A DNA stretch of 64,000 nucleotides from Xenopus tropicalis (GCF_000004195.4 NC_030683.2:73689764-73753763), one strand, 5' to 3'; shown: positions 1-13,145, counted from the stretch's first letter. A program made the numbers and translations. Notes: generated by a model from the letters alone, not told the origin.

Positions 1-476
1 TTAAGGGGACAAAGAGTAAATATTTTGTATTGCTTGTCTTGCTGAGTAATCACATGCACTGCCATGACTACAGATGCTTTAGATGTCTGTTTGTTTTTTT
101 AACCTTTTTTCTTCATCTACTAGAAGCTATGTAGGAAAAATTTAAGAAAAGAGTTTGAACTTTAGTTTTCTATTTTCAACCTCAGCTACTGCATTGCTTC
201 TGAATATAGCTCTGTACATGGCTCCATATGCAGCTTGAATACAGATCTTTTTAGGTTTTTGACCTCAGAGCTTACAGTCTGATGCACAATGTTGGGGCAA
301 TGTCCAATATAGGAATCAGATGTTTCTTTTTGTATTCTAATTGTGCTAGGCTAGAAAAAATGCGCTTGCTAAATGATAACAATGACATTATTTACTATGT
401 GTAGAGCACAATCCATAGTGACTAATTAATACTCCAAATTCCCATAATCATTTACAGCTTCACCAGTGCTGTGGCT

Positions 477-858
477 TTAGGGCCATGGCAGACGGGAAGA
501 TTATGCAGTGCCGCGATTTCCCAAAATTGCGTAAGTTTCCTCAAGGCGCCGCATATATCATCCCACCGGTGATTTACTTTCAAGGCGGTGGGATGGCATA
601 TCGGGGAGATTTGTCGCCGGCGACTAATCTCCCCATCTGCCAGAGCCAGGGTCAGACTGGGCCACTGGGAAACCGGGAAAAATCCCGGTGGGCCCCCGGC
701 TCTAGTGGGCCCCAGCGACCCAGACCAGACCCTTTCCGGCGCTCCCCCTGCCAGACCGTTCCTCCCCTGACGCGTTAAATTTACACGCTCGGGGAAGGAT
801 ATATATTTTTGGCCCCGGTGGGCCCTCACCCCCAGTGTGACCCTGGCCAAGGCCCTTA
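477..858. repeat. TIR repeat, 'GGGAGATTAGTCGCC' family, split by a hAT
   Basis: The left end reads TTTAGGGCCATGGCAGACGG and the right end, read in complement, begins TAAGGGC, so the ends are inverted repeats. The interior holds the family signature (ATCCCACCGG, GGGGAGAT, CGACTAATCTCCCC). The right terminus is interrupted at 647 by a short hAT element and resumes at 846. Related copies lie near 19.84, 20.37, 40.06 and 58.16 kb. No coding capacity is visible. The superfamily is not certain. Confidence 0.7.
647..845. mobile_element. Non-autonomous hAT-like element (199 bp), nested
   Basis: The ends are CAGGGTCAGACTGGG and ...GTGTGACCCTG, the CAGGG/CCCTG termini typical of hAT elements. The flanking octamers, GCCAGAGC on the left and GCCAAGGC on the right, match at 6 of 8 positions and fit a decayed 8-bp target duplication. 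Removing the element joins the two parts of the surrounding repeat's right end. The interior is GC-rich and has no frame of interest. Confidence 0.7.
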
Positions 859-1546
859 TTGTGTTGAAGTTTGCTAGTGATAAACAGCTATGATTAATGC
901 CACTTAGCAACAACACTTAACAACAAATCTGTGATTTTTTTTTGCAGATGAGCTATAACTGAGCACAGCAATATCCTTCACAACACCTTGATATTTTTCT
1001 TTTTGCACTTTTGAATATTGTGACATTCTATCCTGCTTCCTGCTTGCATTCCTGCTTGCATTTGTCTCTATTCTGTACCAAGCCTTGAAACTAGATTCCA
1101 CCAACATGTCAAATGGTTAGATATGTTCCTTGAAATATTACAAAATTCTGTATGCAATAACTAAAAATAAAGATTTTATTCAGAAGCTAATTATGATACA
1201 TTTATGCGTGTGATGGTGTAAGTGACAAAGTCTCTCTGGGCCATCAATTGCTCCCCTACTGTTAGGCAAGCGAGTGAATCTTCATGTGTATGGGCTCCTT
1301 AACTGAAGGGGTAAAAATGCAAAAGATTTTTTCTAATACAGTGCAAAATTTCAATGAAACGGAACACTATGCAATTTATTAACAAATATACCTGCAGTGT
1401 TGCAGTTCTAAAGTAATTGCTTAGGTTTAATGGTTTAGTGCATTCTGTTATTCTCTCAGTACCCAGGTCTTGCCAGAAAAGGAAACTTATTGGGTTGGCT
1501 GCTCCCAAATGCTGGTTTTGAGTAGGCACAGGCATAAAACATAATA
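859..1546. other. Unique AT-rich sequence, nothing recognised
   Basis: Short open frames here lack recognisable domains, splice context or family resemblance. I see no repeat terminus in this stretch. Confidence 0.5.
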
Positions 1547-1815
1547 GAGTTGATTCACTAAATGTCAATAAGTGTTATCGTATGCTTTTTTGTGTTAAAA
1601 TTGATACGGAAAAAAACTGCACGATTTGCTTAAGTATTATCGCGTGCATTAAGACACATATCGCATGTGCTAAATAATGCATGATCGTAAAGCGTTAATT
1701 TTAACGCATTGCGTTAATTCTCACATAGAAATAATACTAACACATGATTCACAAACACATAAGAAGCATTAGACGCGCTAAATATCGCATTAGTCTGTGC
1801 GAAAATTAACACCTA
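1547..1815 (+). repeat. Dispersed repeat (copy 1 of 2), 'TTGATTCACTAAA' family
   Basis: This shares long stretches, in the same order and orientation, with 4270-4522. Shared segments include TTGATTCA..TAAA, GCATGCTTTTTTGCGTTAAA (here with differences), ATAATACTAAC, CATGATTCACAAACAC, GACGCGCTAAATATCGCATT and AGTCTGTG. It is rich in GCGTTAA-type motifs. No coding potential is seen and the class is not recognised. Confidence 0.75.
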
Positions 1816-1853
1816 CTTGGGGCATGCTACATGCTAGCATCTATTCTTCCATC

Positions 1854-2077
1854 CAGGGTCAGACTGGGGGGTGCAGGGCCCACCGGGGCTCCCGCCCCAG
1901 GGGCCCTGCAGGTGCCCCAGCCGCGTACCCTAACCCCCCCAGGGGCCCCCCTAACCCCCCCCGCAGGGCCCCCGCCTGACGTCCTCCCCGAGCGCGTATA
2001 AATTGAACGCGTCGGGGAGGAACAGTCAGTAGGGGGAGCGCCGGCAAAGGTCGGACTGGGCCGCTGGGGCGGCCCTG
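1854..2077. mobile_element. Non-autonomous hAT element (224 bp)
   Basis: It begins CAGGGTCAGACTGGG and ends GGGGCGGCCCTG. A perfect 8-bp target duplication, CTTCCATC, lies at 1846-1853 and 2078-2085, the hallmark of hAT insertion. The interior is strongly GC-rich with C and G runs. The open frames crossing it are compositional artefacts. It appears to sit inside an older hAT-like copy whose right end is at 2221. Confidence 0.82.
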
Positions 2078-2085
2078 CTTCCATC

Positions 2086-2221
2086 TATTTCTCCTCTTCA
2101 TTTCCATTCAGAAATAGGGAATGACCATGAAACAGGCCAAATGGTCAGGAGCAGGAGGGCCCACTGACATCTGGGCCCACCGGGAGTTTTCCTGGTATCC
2201 TGGTGGGCCAGTCCGACACTG
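2086..2221. mobile_element. hAT-like element, right-end fragment
   Basis: Read in complement from 2221 it begins CAGTGTCGGACTGGCCCACC, a CAGTG terminus of hAT type followed by GGTGGGCCC-rich sequence. The left end is not found. The 1854-2077 element probably inserted into this older copy. Confidence 0.55.
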
Positions 2222-4269
2222 CCAGTGATTGCCATTGGGTGCTGATGACTGTCTTTGCAATTATCTCCACTTTTGTAAAAATAACAAGCAACACATAGCA
2301 ACGCTGAAATATTTTTGCCTTCCATAGATGATATATTGACTCTATTGTTTGTTCAATCTTTTTTCTAAAATGCTTATACTTATAGGGATAAAAAATTCCT
2401 AGATATACATACTCACATTTTAAAATACACTCTGTGGGTGGGACTGAGGGGAATGTGCTTCTGGACTTTCTTTCATTAGGAGAAATATGTTACTGGCATT
2501 TGTAACAGAAGGAGCGCTTCTTTTGTCTTGATGGAAGGAAGAAACAGACACTGAAACTGACACATTTATAATTTTGCTATATATATTCCATCTCTTTGTC
2601 CTGTACCTCATACATAGTGTATATAACTCCAAGAAAACACACAGACATAGCTTATCTTGGGAATTTTACTATGAAGGGCCTGCAGCCAAGACCACCAGTT
2701 GAGAACAAATATTACACTTTGACGGACATATAGACGCCAGCAATCTTCGCAAAGAGAAAGTTACATAACTGAATAGACTACAAGTATTGGCTTGAATCAA
2801 CCACCTCTAGTCAGAGGTCTGTGTGACAAATAAACCGATGCGTAGGGGATATATATTCCTATATAAAATTACCTAGCATTCCTTTGTCAATTTAGAAATG
2901 CATTTTGGAGTTATAACAATAAAATGCTTTATAAAAGAGCTGATTTTCCTTTATTCTTTCTTTAATATGTTAAAAGTCATGAAGCAAAATAAATATTGAA
3001 CTTAAAAAGATTGTCTCTGCCAGTGAAATATCCTTATTGCCCTATAGGTATACTTAAGTATAGTAAGTTTATACTTAAAGGGCCACTGTACCCGCAAGTT
3101 TCCTGAATTATGGCTACTACAAAGGAATACCTATGCTAGTATAGTTTTATGGTTGTTCCTACTATGGAGAGATCCCTTCATGGCCCTATTTGTTTGGCTA
3201 TGCCCCCAGTGATGATGTGTCACTTCCCCTTCTGGCTGTTTATATGGGGATTATAAAACAATATTTATTATCCTTTATTTACCCTTGAAAGCCCCTAGGT
3301 ATCTATTTTCTGCATGTGCTCATGAGTAGTTGTTTGATACCGTGTTTGGGGCAATTTCATTGATGAGATGGGCAGGACACTCAGGACAATCATTGTGGAC
3401 ACTCACATATTTTGTCCTTTTCTACAATGCCCTGTGGAAAGGTGCAATCTCATAGGCCAGTCAGTCAGAAACCAGGAAGGTTGACCCAGGTATTGCCACC
3501 TTTAGCACTCATACTGCAAATTGAATCCTAAATTAAAGATGTGTAGAAACAACACAACTATCTATGATCGACGTACTGTAACTTTCTTTCTACCTGTCTT
3601 TTTCATATTTTACATATTTATATATTACTGTAATTCACCTTTAAGAATGATATGTGTTTGTGCAAACATGCACTGATTCCTGCTGCTTTCTTTTAGAGAA
3701 ATATGGAAACCTTTCCACTTAAATAAAATATCATGTATTATATATCCTCTAACATGCTCTTCTGATATTACACACCACACCTTGTGTAATCCTTTGCAGT
3801 TGCATTCCTCTGATGTCAGATTATTTTAGATCAAAGGCTGAACATCCCTCATCACAATTATTTCAACTTTCCAACATTTTCAACTTTCAACATTTGTCAC
3901 GGGAAGTAAAAGGACCTTAAAGCTGAAAACTGATATGCTCCTCTCCCTTATTGCAAATTCACCCCTTTCTTTTAGCTGTCGTTATCTGTCCCTTTTCCAG
4001 TTCCTTCCATCTCTACATATCCCCTCACTGGGAACTAAGTTCAGTTCAGTAGTATGAAACTAACAGTAGTTAGTAACTTCAGTAGTATGCTAACTATCCC
4101 CATCCAGTCGCTTGCTACCAGGCACCATGAATAACCTCTGCTCTGGCAGTCCCTGAAAATAAGGAAACACAATTTCATTATAGCAAAAAGGAAAGATCAA
4201 TCCCCATTATTAAATCTACATTTTTCATTTACTTCATGAGAAATCACTAACAACTTTTAAAAGGATATA
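2222..4269. other. Mostly unique sequence; one TTAA-type repeat end near 3074
   Basis: At 3074-3077 a TTAA is followed by AGGGCCACTGTACCCGCAAG, which looks like the left end of a TTAA-duplicating element; no matching right end is seen. The rest is AT-rich with no recognisable gene. Confidence 0.4.
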
Positions 4270-4522
4270 GGGTTGATTCATTAAAGTGTGATAATGCTTA
4301 TCGCATGCTTTTTTGCGTTAAAATTGACGTGCAAAAAAACGCGCGATTCGCTAAAGTTTTATCGCATGCGTTGTCGCATATTGCGTGCGTTAAATAGTGT
4401 GCAACCGAATGCGTTCATTTTATTAGTGTGCAGAAATAATACTAACGCATGATTCACAAACACTTAGACGCGCTAAATATCGCATTAGTCTGTGAGAAAA
4501 TTAACACTAATTATGGTGCACT
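4270..4522 (+). repeat. Dispersed repeat (copy 2 of 2), 'TTGATTCACTAAA' family
   Basis: This is the better preserved partner of 1547-1815 in the same orientation. It keeps GCATGCTTTTTTGCGTTAAA, CATGATTCACAAACAC and GACGCGCTAAATATCGCATT. CpG-containing steps are frequent despite the AT-rich setting. Confidence 0.75.
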
Positions 4523-4794
4523 TTTGAAGAAGAAGAATATTTTATCATACACTGTATGTGTGTTTTATATAAAGCATACATTATGCATGATATAGAAGCA
4601 GATCACTGCAAGAAATTGGGAAATTGCTGCTCTACCTAATGAGAGGGAAAAGTCTGCAATAATTGTTAAAAACAGGATTCCTGATTAATGAAAGAAATCA
4701 GTAATTCTATCTTTTGTTATCTATCTGTATATCTATGTCTGTCAGTCTTTCTGGCTTGAGTGCTAGAAAAATTATTTTAAAAAAACTGGTTTCA

Positions 4795-5640
4795 TGTTTA
4801 CTTCTCCAGTCCCTCTCCATCTCTAACCATATTAACAACACTGCAAAAACCTTGCCTTTCTTTCACAAGTAACAGCTAAAATACTAATACATGCCCTTTT
4901 CCTTTCCTGCTTAGATTACTGCAATCTCCTACTAACCGGCCTCCCAGACTCCCACCTCTCTCCCCTGTAATCAATCTTAACTCTGCTGCCAGGATCCTCC
5001 TGCTCTCTCCTAAGAGGGAACCTGTTCAGCCTCACTTAAACTCTCTTTCATGGCTGCCTGTTAAGCAAAGGATAGCTTACAAAATCCTTCTGCTAACATT
5101 CAAAGCCCTTCACTCCTCTGCTCCTCACTACATTTCTTCACTGGTCTCTCTGCATGTTCCTGGTAATCTCCTCTGAGAGCCTCCGTCTTTTTACACCATC
5201 CACACCCACTGCGCTCTCTCGTCTTAAACCTTTCTATCTCGCTGCTCCTTACCTCTGGAACTCTATCCCTGAATCTCTCCGTAAGGAACACTCACCCACT
5301 CTCTTTAAGAAAAAGCTCAGCTGTTACTTTCTGAAGCACTAAAACATTATTTTGCCTAGTCCTGCGCTTAAGGGCAAATGCCCATACCTGGTGCACTCTT
5401 ACCTTCCGGTTTGTGCCTGTATGTTACCCAACCACTTAGACTGTAAGCTCTATGGGGCAGGGACTTCTTTCCTACTGTGTCTCATACCACATGGCACTTA
5501 TTCCCTGTGCATTTATAAATATATTTATTGTATTTATTTATTATAACACCTGTCCTCCCTGTGTGTAATTTTGTATTTTGTAAGATTGTACAGCGCTGCG
5601 TACCCTAGTGGCACTTTATAAATAAAGTTATACATACATA
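4795..5640 (+). mobile_element. CR1/L2-type LINE, 3' end with decayed reverse-transcriptase tail
   Basis: Translation in shifting frames gives the C-terminal reverse-transcriptase landmarks of this LINE group: LDYCN near 4913, NSAARILLLSP then SLSWLPVKQRIAYKILLLTF near 4980-5105, and APYLWNSIPESLR near 5250-5285. At least two frameshifts and internal stops separate them, so it is not coding. The 3' end reads TGTACAGCGCTGCGTACCC then TTATAAATAAAG and closes with a CATA repeat tail, as in L2-like elements. The 5' part is missing, as is usual for truncated LINE copies. Assignment to the CR1/L2 group is firm; the exact clade is not. Confidence 0.85.
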
Positions 5641-8600
5641 CATACTTGTCACAGTCGCTGCATTAAGTCATCTTTAGCTTTCTGTTACTGGAACGGGTGA
5701 TTGCAGGTAAAACTTATAATTTTCTTTAAAGCCATAAATGCTTTGGCAACAGTTACTACAAAAAAGGGACTTTATGTGGAAAGTATGACACAGCTGTGAT
5801 ATTTTTAGGGGAAAAAGGAGCCCCATAAAATCTCCTTTCCCCAGCTGGCTTTGGCTACATTACTACGGTTTAATTAAAACACATACTACGTTTTCCCTCA
5901 TTCTTTTGTAATGTAGTAAAGCATATATTATCAGACAGCCGCTGTAAGGAGGGTCACTGGGGAGTGAGTGAAGATTAGCCAGAGATGTTTGCAGGGTATG
6001 AAGATCACTCAGAAGGGAGTGTAGTTTACATTGTAACAAAGAATGGAATCTGAAAGCAGGATGTGGTAATGCTCGGTAAGAAGACACTGTGCAAAGCACA
6101 TTCTCCGTCCCATAAATCACTTCACTACAAATGATTCACACATCAGAAGCCTACTTCTAGCAACTAAAGTACTGTGTTTGTATGACGTTTCTGCATTGTT
6201 TAAAAGTACATCAATTACTCACAGGATCAAACTCCTACATCATTAGCTACAACTTCCATATGTAAGATACATTATAAAGGAATATAGGAGTGCACCATTG
6301 AAAACAAAAAAATGTGTCTGAGTGCTGGTAAAATATATGCATTGTGACAAATGGCCCCTTACTTCCGAGGCTTTTTTTTAAGGTTAATAGAACATTTTTC
6401 ATCTGTGATCTTTTGAACATTTCATCTATGTACAAAGAAACTTCTTTCACTGCTTATTTGTATTTAGGCTTATGTTTATTGCATTATTGCTCATGTATTC
6501 TAGATATTGTACTTCAGTTGAGAAGTATTATTCATAAATAATGGAGCTGTTTACTAACATGTCTCAGAAAATACTGTATTGCTGCTCTCACCCATGTGTA
6601 CATGCATGTACAGCATAAAGAGAGGGCATGCTCTGTGCTTTAAATACACAGTACCCAATACTGTATTTTCTATTTTTCTATTTTCTCTGTGAATTAAAGG
6701 AGTATCAGCCCAACTTTAATTCCTGTAATAAATTCTCTTTATTTGGTAAAAGCTAAGAAAAGAAAAAAGTACCTATGCAAATGCTAAGCACTTCTGTCAT
6801 TGCTCCATGCCCATGCCTGAGTTACACAAAGGAATTACACAACAAGGTTTCTTCTGGTATAATTGATAAAAAAGGTACAAAAGATAGTAGTAATACAGTT
6901 CGACCCAGTAACAAAGTTACAATCCATGTAGATTCTGTAGCCTGTCTGGATTTCTAAGAACTGGATTTTCCAACACCCTGCAGGCTGCAAAATGAGTTTG
7001 GGAAGTAACATTAAATTATAAAATATTGTTGAAATCTTGTGTGCAATCTTAAACATTGGATCTATAATCTGGAAAGTAACTAGAATACTCCAGAATATTT
7101 ATTGTGTACATAGTCACACTTGGCACAGCTGCCTTTCTCCTGTGTCCTGTTCTGAATTGTTCGACGTTGGCATACTGACACAAGGGGCACCCTGAAGCAA
7201 CTGACATCTCTATACCAAGTGGTAGCTCCAGGGTTCCAACAGCGGCCTGTGTAAATTACCCCAGTGGAATTGTGCTATAAGAATAGGGCTGGCATGTCAC
7301 TCTCATGCCAAACCCCGAAAATGATGCCAACTGTGCAAAAGTGCAAAAGTGCAAACATATACTGTAACTACTAGGGCAGAGACTAATATGTACAAGCAAA
7401 TACTGATTTTAATTGCAGTTATATTAACAAACAACTTGAAAAGCATAGGAATCATTAGTGTAATTAATACATATTTGAATGTTATTTAAAACTGCAATTT
7501 TATCAGCACAATGTTATATTTGGGTATATAATGTCTCTAGCATTGCAGATCAGTGCCTACACAAAGAAGAAATACTTGCTCACTTATTTTTGCAAGTATA
7601 GGAGAAAGTTATCTAAATGTAAGCAGAGTAACCTTTCTCTGCTCTGGAGCCCACAATTTTAATTGCAGAATTAAATTCATTGTTAAGAGCTGTCAGAATA
7701 TTTTGTTTTCTTTTTACTAGATGGTATTAAAATACATGTCCTACCCGTCTAAAATACTGAAATGAATTAGCTACATAAGAAGCACTGTGTAAGGAAATGT
7801 ATAGAATGCCATGCAATCTGCAAAGGAATACTTTTACTAATTACACTTACTGTGTGCAAAGGAGATGTGCCTGTCTTGCATTAAAATATTTCACAATTCT
7901 GCCATTTCCCGCTGTACACTAGAAAGCACAGTATGGTTTTGTAACAGGTGGCTTCTCGCATTTACCATTTGCATCAGCACTTTTCCCTCTCTAGAGATTT
8001 TCCGGACGCCTAACTACTTTTAAATGGACCAGCTTAAGACAACAAGACTCTCATGGGTCAGACGTAGATAAAATTACACTCTAAAACTACTCCATTAGAC
8101 CAAAAAAAAAACATCAAGTCTTCCCAGTGTTTAGCAGTTGCCACAGTTTCTAATGTTGCAATTAATTGAAGTCAGACATACCTTGGCTCACATTTATCAG
8201 ATGACAAGTAACAATTAACCTTTAGTTTTTGCACTCTAAAATGTGTGTTTAATTTTCAACGTTGTATACAGCAATTGTTTTTTAACTTTTTACTCCTTAT
8301 GTGCAAAATTGTGACTGCTCATATCCTCAGCCTTTCCTGTGTAAGAGCAGGGATCTGCACTTTGAATTGAACATGGCCTGCATTAGGTTGCAGTTAATTT
8401 AAAACTGTCAGGCAAGGGGAGGCACGTAGGTATCCATCTCTCCTGTCCCCTAACTGCCCCTACTTTGTACATCATTCAAAGGTGCAAGGTAGGAGCAGCA
8501 GGATGCGCAGCCTGCATTGAAGCCCTGTCCATTCTGCCTGTGTGCAGGCAGGAGCACAAGTGCCTTTACAAATGAGCACAGAAGGGCACACTCTTATGCC

Positions 8601-9731
8601 CCTTAGTGTTCTTGCTCCCCCTGGGGTCATAAATTACCCCTGTTCAGCATTATCAGATAAATATATTGGAAGGCTGGCATTTTTTTCCTCAGAAAAAGTG
8701 GTATCCCTACAAACGAAACTGGTTTCCTTACAATCTATGAAATTGGGTATGTCTGTGTAAACAAAAAATATACATTTATATTTATTTCTGGAAGTTCTGA
8801 TAATGTTTATGCCCCTTATTTACATAAGCTTAACTGAATGTACCCATGACAAAAAGTGGGGCTAATGTAAATATAGGATAAGTCTGGCATTATTAATAAG
8901 CTGTGGTTGATTGCCTAGCCTTGCTCAGTTTGCTGTTTGCAATATTTGTGCAAGACTATATTATGTCAGCGAAGATGTCAACCCTCCTATTTTTTGGGGG
9001 AGTCTATATGGGAAGTTTATAGGGGGGTGCAATGTGGGATGGTTGCTTTAGTTTGGGGGAATAGCCAAAAACTCCTGAAAAAGAAGTGGAAAGAGTAGCT
9101 AGAGACTTCAACATAAAACTGGGCTATCGTTAATAAAACAAAACATAACAATATGAAAAAACACAATAATTTAATAAAGACAGACGTGATTAATTACAAT
9201 CACATTTTTACACCTGTTTTGAAGATTCACCTCTGACTGCATTTGTGCTTTCAGGCAAAGATCTCTGCCACCTGAAAAACATTGTAATACATCTATTTCC
9301 TATAAAACCGACATTGACAGTCACTGCTGTCCTGAAACATGCATAATAAAACCAACAAGGCAGGTTTGTTTCTTGAAACAAGGTCTTCTCGGTTCCCCAA
9401 TGTATACGATACTTGTAACCTTCCAAACGTTTACATTCCCTTTCACAAACCAAAGGTCTACATTGCCTTTTATAGGCCGGAGCCTCACACGGCTATCATA
9501 AACAATCCTGGTTTACACTTGGCACTGGGTACTATCTAAGACCACAGCTGCTTAACCCTCTCTCTGTTGGACAAACCTTTATTAGACTGTAGTGCATAGA
9601 CTTTTAGATCATGTTATTAAATCACACATAATCCAATGCACAAACAAGATATATATGTTATTATCTGTTGCCATCTGCCTTCTGTTTTGCTGCCCATTTT
9701 TTGAAAAATTGAATCACATAAATACCTTAGA

Positions 9732-9734
<3 letters not shown>
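5641..9734. other. Unique AT-rich sequence without recognisable gene
   Basis: About 4 kb with no transposon termini I recognise and no open frame resembling a known protein. Some of it may be host intron or intergenic DNA. Confidence 0.45.

Positions 9735-9794
<60 letters not shown>
9735..9794. repeat. (TA)n microsatellite
   Basis: About 30 uninterrupted TA units. It should be length-polymorphic and prone to cruciform extrusion. The open frame through it, with an isoleucine-tyrosine repeat, is an artefact. Confidence 0.97.
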
Positions 9795-9795
<1 letters not shown>

Positions 9796-11474
9796 TTGCA
9801 ATTTCCCACTATTTGCAATTAAGCAACATTTGTTGGAAAAATGAGTTCATACTGGAAGGGTTAATAATTAAAATACCGCTGGCATTTGAATTTTGAGTGT
9901 GTAAGAAGCAAATTTTTCTTCTTTTATAAGGAAAGAGGTTGACAAAAGGAGTGACCTGTACATTTAGAATTTGGGTTAACTACACCAATACACTTGTGCA
10001 ATGCTTGTGTTTAAAAATGCAGTTCCATTGTTTACAACTGATATGAATGACATCTCTTTCAGTTATACTTAGTCATCCTACTTAATGACATCATTTCATG
10101 ATGCCATTTTATCCTGCGTATTTCTCTCAGCTGCATGCACCATAATTCACATCCTCAAGCAATGCAATCTAGCCAAGATTAAGGTAGCTTCTACCTCACA
10201 TTTAGTGATACAGCAGACATCTGATGTTTCTCTAGAGATCCAGCTGCAACAGGAATACTTATATTTGATACAAATGACTAAAATGGACCATGCAATGTCA
10301 TGCCCTTGGAGCTGGGCATACTTTCTCGGGCTAATTAAATTTCAGGCAAACTGCAAATGTTTATCAAGAAATGAGTACCATAGAGCAATTTGTCATAATA
10401 CTGCATGCCATGCAATTACTATTGTCAGTCAAAATAAACAAACAATAAGACCAATAAGAAAATGAAAATGTTACTACTAGCTTACAACTGTAAACTCCTC
10501 CCCTCATTACAACATTTTTGTTAATACTATTGCTGTGTTCAGTTATCTGTTGTCTAAAAAAACCACACCAAGTTGTGTTGAACAGAATTTTACATAAGCC
10601 TTGTGCTGCCCTCAAAAACCCTACTAGAAAAACTACAGGTATTCTCATATAAAGATATTGCACTTTCTAGAAATGGTACTTTTTATTTTAAAAAGAGCAG
10701 ACCAAGGGTCAGATTTATCAGTTATCATAATGGGAAGATTGATTTATATCGGTCAATAACAGTGGATTTATTATGAAAAATGTTTTAATTGTTTAATTCA
10801 GCTAAATACTGAATATCTCTTAACTAAAAAAAAGATATAATTGTAATTTAACAAAACTATGTCATGGACACCTAAGCAGTAAGATTGGACAAATTTGCTT
10901 ATTCTGCCCCAGAAATGCAATAAAAAGTTGTTTGAGTTATTTTCATTTCTAAGCTGAAATCTCGAAAAGGGAGTGTTTGGAAACTGTTTAACAGGCGTGG
11001 GATGATATTCATCTTTAATGTCAGAATTCTTCCAGCACATGAGATCTGGAAAGTTGATCATTTGTTTAGGTCCTTTTTGCTTTCACTTAAAAAGGGGGAA
11101 GTTAAGGTCACACAGTTTATAAAGAGAACACGCAAGTTTATATACTTATGAGCTTCTAGTCTAGATAGACTAGATAGATACCATGCTTAAATGGAGGTGT
11201 CACATAGAATTACCATTCTTTAACAATCACAGTAACTATCTGCAAAAATCTGATTTTGGCTAAAAAAATTATCAGAAATACAGTGCAGCATTACTGTATA
11301 TTTACTGACCAACGCATTATGGTATAAAGAGCAATTGTACCAATTTAGATTGCACTTTTTATGTCAGATTCAGCTTCATCTGCATTGCTATAATAACAGC
11401 ACACTCAGGTTATGGTGTATTTCTTTAGATAGGCTTGCATACTGCAATTTACTGTTCGCACAGAGTCAGTTTAA
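9795..11474. other. Unique sequence, nothing recognised
   Basis: A 126-codon plus-strand open frame (10085-10465) shows no domain or signal I recognise, and its composition is like its surroundings. I do not call it a gene. Confidence 0.4.
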
Positions 11475-11808
11475 TTAAAGGAAAACTATACCCCCAAACA
11501 ATGTAAGACCTACTTCATGTAAATAAACCATTTTCATAAAAATATACTATTTCAGTAGTATGTGCTATTGTTATCCTAATAGGTAATCCTAAATACAAGA
11601 TGTAATTACATATTACTAAGGGATACAGACAAACCAAGGGCACACATACATGTTAGGTCACATCAGCCAATTAATGGAAGAAGTTCTACCTTTTGTTCCC
11701 AGGAATCTTCCTGTTACAGTTAGAGCTGCATTGTTTCCTGTCAGATAATCTCTGGGGGAGCATCACAAAATGGTGGCTCAAGGTAAAAGATGTAAAAGGG
11801 CAATATGA
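11475..11808 (+). mobile_element. TTAA-type MITE, left part
   Basis: A TTAA at 11475-11478 is followed by AGGAAAACTATACCCCCAAA, a Xenopus MITE start I recognise. The body continues through CATCACAAAATGGTGGCTCA to about 11808, where a TA microsatellite and another repeat break it. The same start occurs at 42806. TTAA duplications point to the piggyBac or Kolobok groups. Confidence 0.65.
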
Positions 11809-11821
11809 ATGAATACTTGGC

Positions 11822-11822
11822 A

Positions 11823-11854
<32 letters not shown>

Positions 11855-12070
11855 GTTACATAGGGTTGAAAAAAGACCATTGCCCATCAAGTTCAACCCA
11901 TCCGAGTAAACCCAGCACACAACCTATACTTACCAATCTATACACTCACATACATAAACTATATATACAACCAGTAATACTAACTGTAGATATTAGTATC
12001 ACAATAGCCTTGGATATTGTATAATTTTCCTTACTCCTCTAGACCAATCACTCAAGGTGCTCTTGGATCA
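11822..12070 (+). repeat. TA microsatellite and adjoining 'TACATAGGGTTGAAAAAAGA' repeat
   Basis: A (TA)n tract at 11822-11854 leads into GTTACATAGGGTTGAAAAAA and ATCAAGTTCAACCCATCC, a dispersed sequence I recall from amphibian genomes but cannot classify. It follows directly on the truncated MITE, so it may be an insertion into it. Confidence 0.5.
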
Positions 12071-12599
12071 TTATGATTTTCCTCATCATAATCTCAGTGA
12101 CCCAGTAAGTATCCAGCTGCCAAGAACTTACCAAACTTACACGCCATAAATTGACAGACTCCCAGTGATAACAATGACTGCAAGTAGTTCCGCCTGCACT
12201 ACAGCTGCTGTTCACCTCATGCTGGGTATTTGAGTTACTCTTGAAAGAAAAAAAAACTGAGAAAGACTATATAGTCATTTTTTTTTTTACCAAAAATAAG
12301 GGCTCATTTATTAAGCCCAACCTTAGTTGCAGTCGTGCAACTTTTGCCACAAATCTGCACCATTTATTAAAGATTATTGAATTAGGATTTTCTGGTCCTT
12401 GAGAATCATAGAAGAAGGAAAACACGTGGTGACTGCATTTTTGCTTCAGCTCACTAGTTTGTACAATCTGTTGTTTTCATCAAGGTCAGGTGATAATTTT
12501 AGCATGTGCAAAGTACATTAAATTGTCAGTACAAAGAATTTGCACCTGGAATCCTAACTACCAGAATAACTAAAATATAAAGTATAGACCAGCCAGCAC

Positions 12600-12722
12600 T
12601 AAATAAAACAATGTCAGCCTGTTTTCATAGCTACAACCCTTAGCATTATTATACCGTATTAATTGGTCACCTGTTAGAAAGCAAACATCAATTGCTTGCT
12701 ATGTATTACTAGAAGTGGAGCA
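12600..12722. repeat. Fragment of the 'GGTCACCTGTT..GCAAACAT' palindromic MITE
   Basis: TTGGTCACCTGTTAGAAAGC and AAACATCAATTGCTTGCTAT match the centre and right arm of the MITE at 45683-45824. The ends are lost. Confidence 0.5.
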
Positions 12723-12765
12723 AATGTTGCAACTTATATTATATATATATTACCTTGTTTCTTTA

Positions 12766-13145
12766 TGGGGGGATATTTACTAATGTTTATATTTTTTTTA
12801 TGATTCATGTTTTTTGTGCTAAAACTTTTGTTGAAAAAAGAAGTAGTAACTATTCTGAGATTTATTATGTGACTACATTGCTACAATTCCGAATCGGAAA
12901 ATACTCCAGCTAAAACCTGTCAAGATCATGTAAATGGCAATGGCAGATGTCCCTTTTACAATTAGAAGATCTTTCTTTGCTTAGAATTTTTAGAGGTTTT
13001 CTATTTTTTGACGCTGGCTTCTGTGCATCAGTACGAAAAAGTCATGGTTATTGTGCATTTTGTTGAGATTTTAGAAACTTGGGGAAATTAGTTTGTAATT
13101 TTAAAAATTTTAAAAGAAAATGAAAAGTTTTAGTAAACCTGTCTC
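12766..13145. repeat. Decayed palindromic element, 'GATATTTACTAA...TTTAGTAAA'
   Basis: The left end GGGGGATATTTACTAATG and the right end GTTTTAGTAAACCTG are inverted. The internal sequence around 12925, ATGTAAATGGCAATGGCAGA, resembles 40540 in the element at 40390-40824. It is degraded and the boundaries are approximate. Confidence 0.45.

Noticed and set aside
1854..2077. CpG island promoter
   Set aside because: The GC-rich segment is a 224-bp hAT with perfect 8-bp duplications, so its composition is explained by the element.
10085..10465. 126-codon plus-strand open frame as a host gene or exon
   Set aside because: No domain, no convincing splice sites at its ends, and composition like the surrounding DNA.
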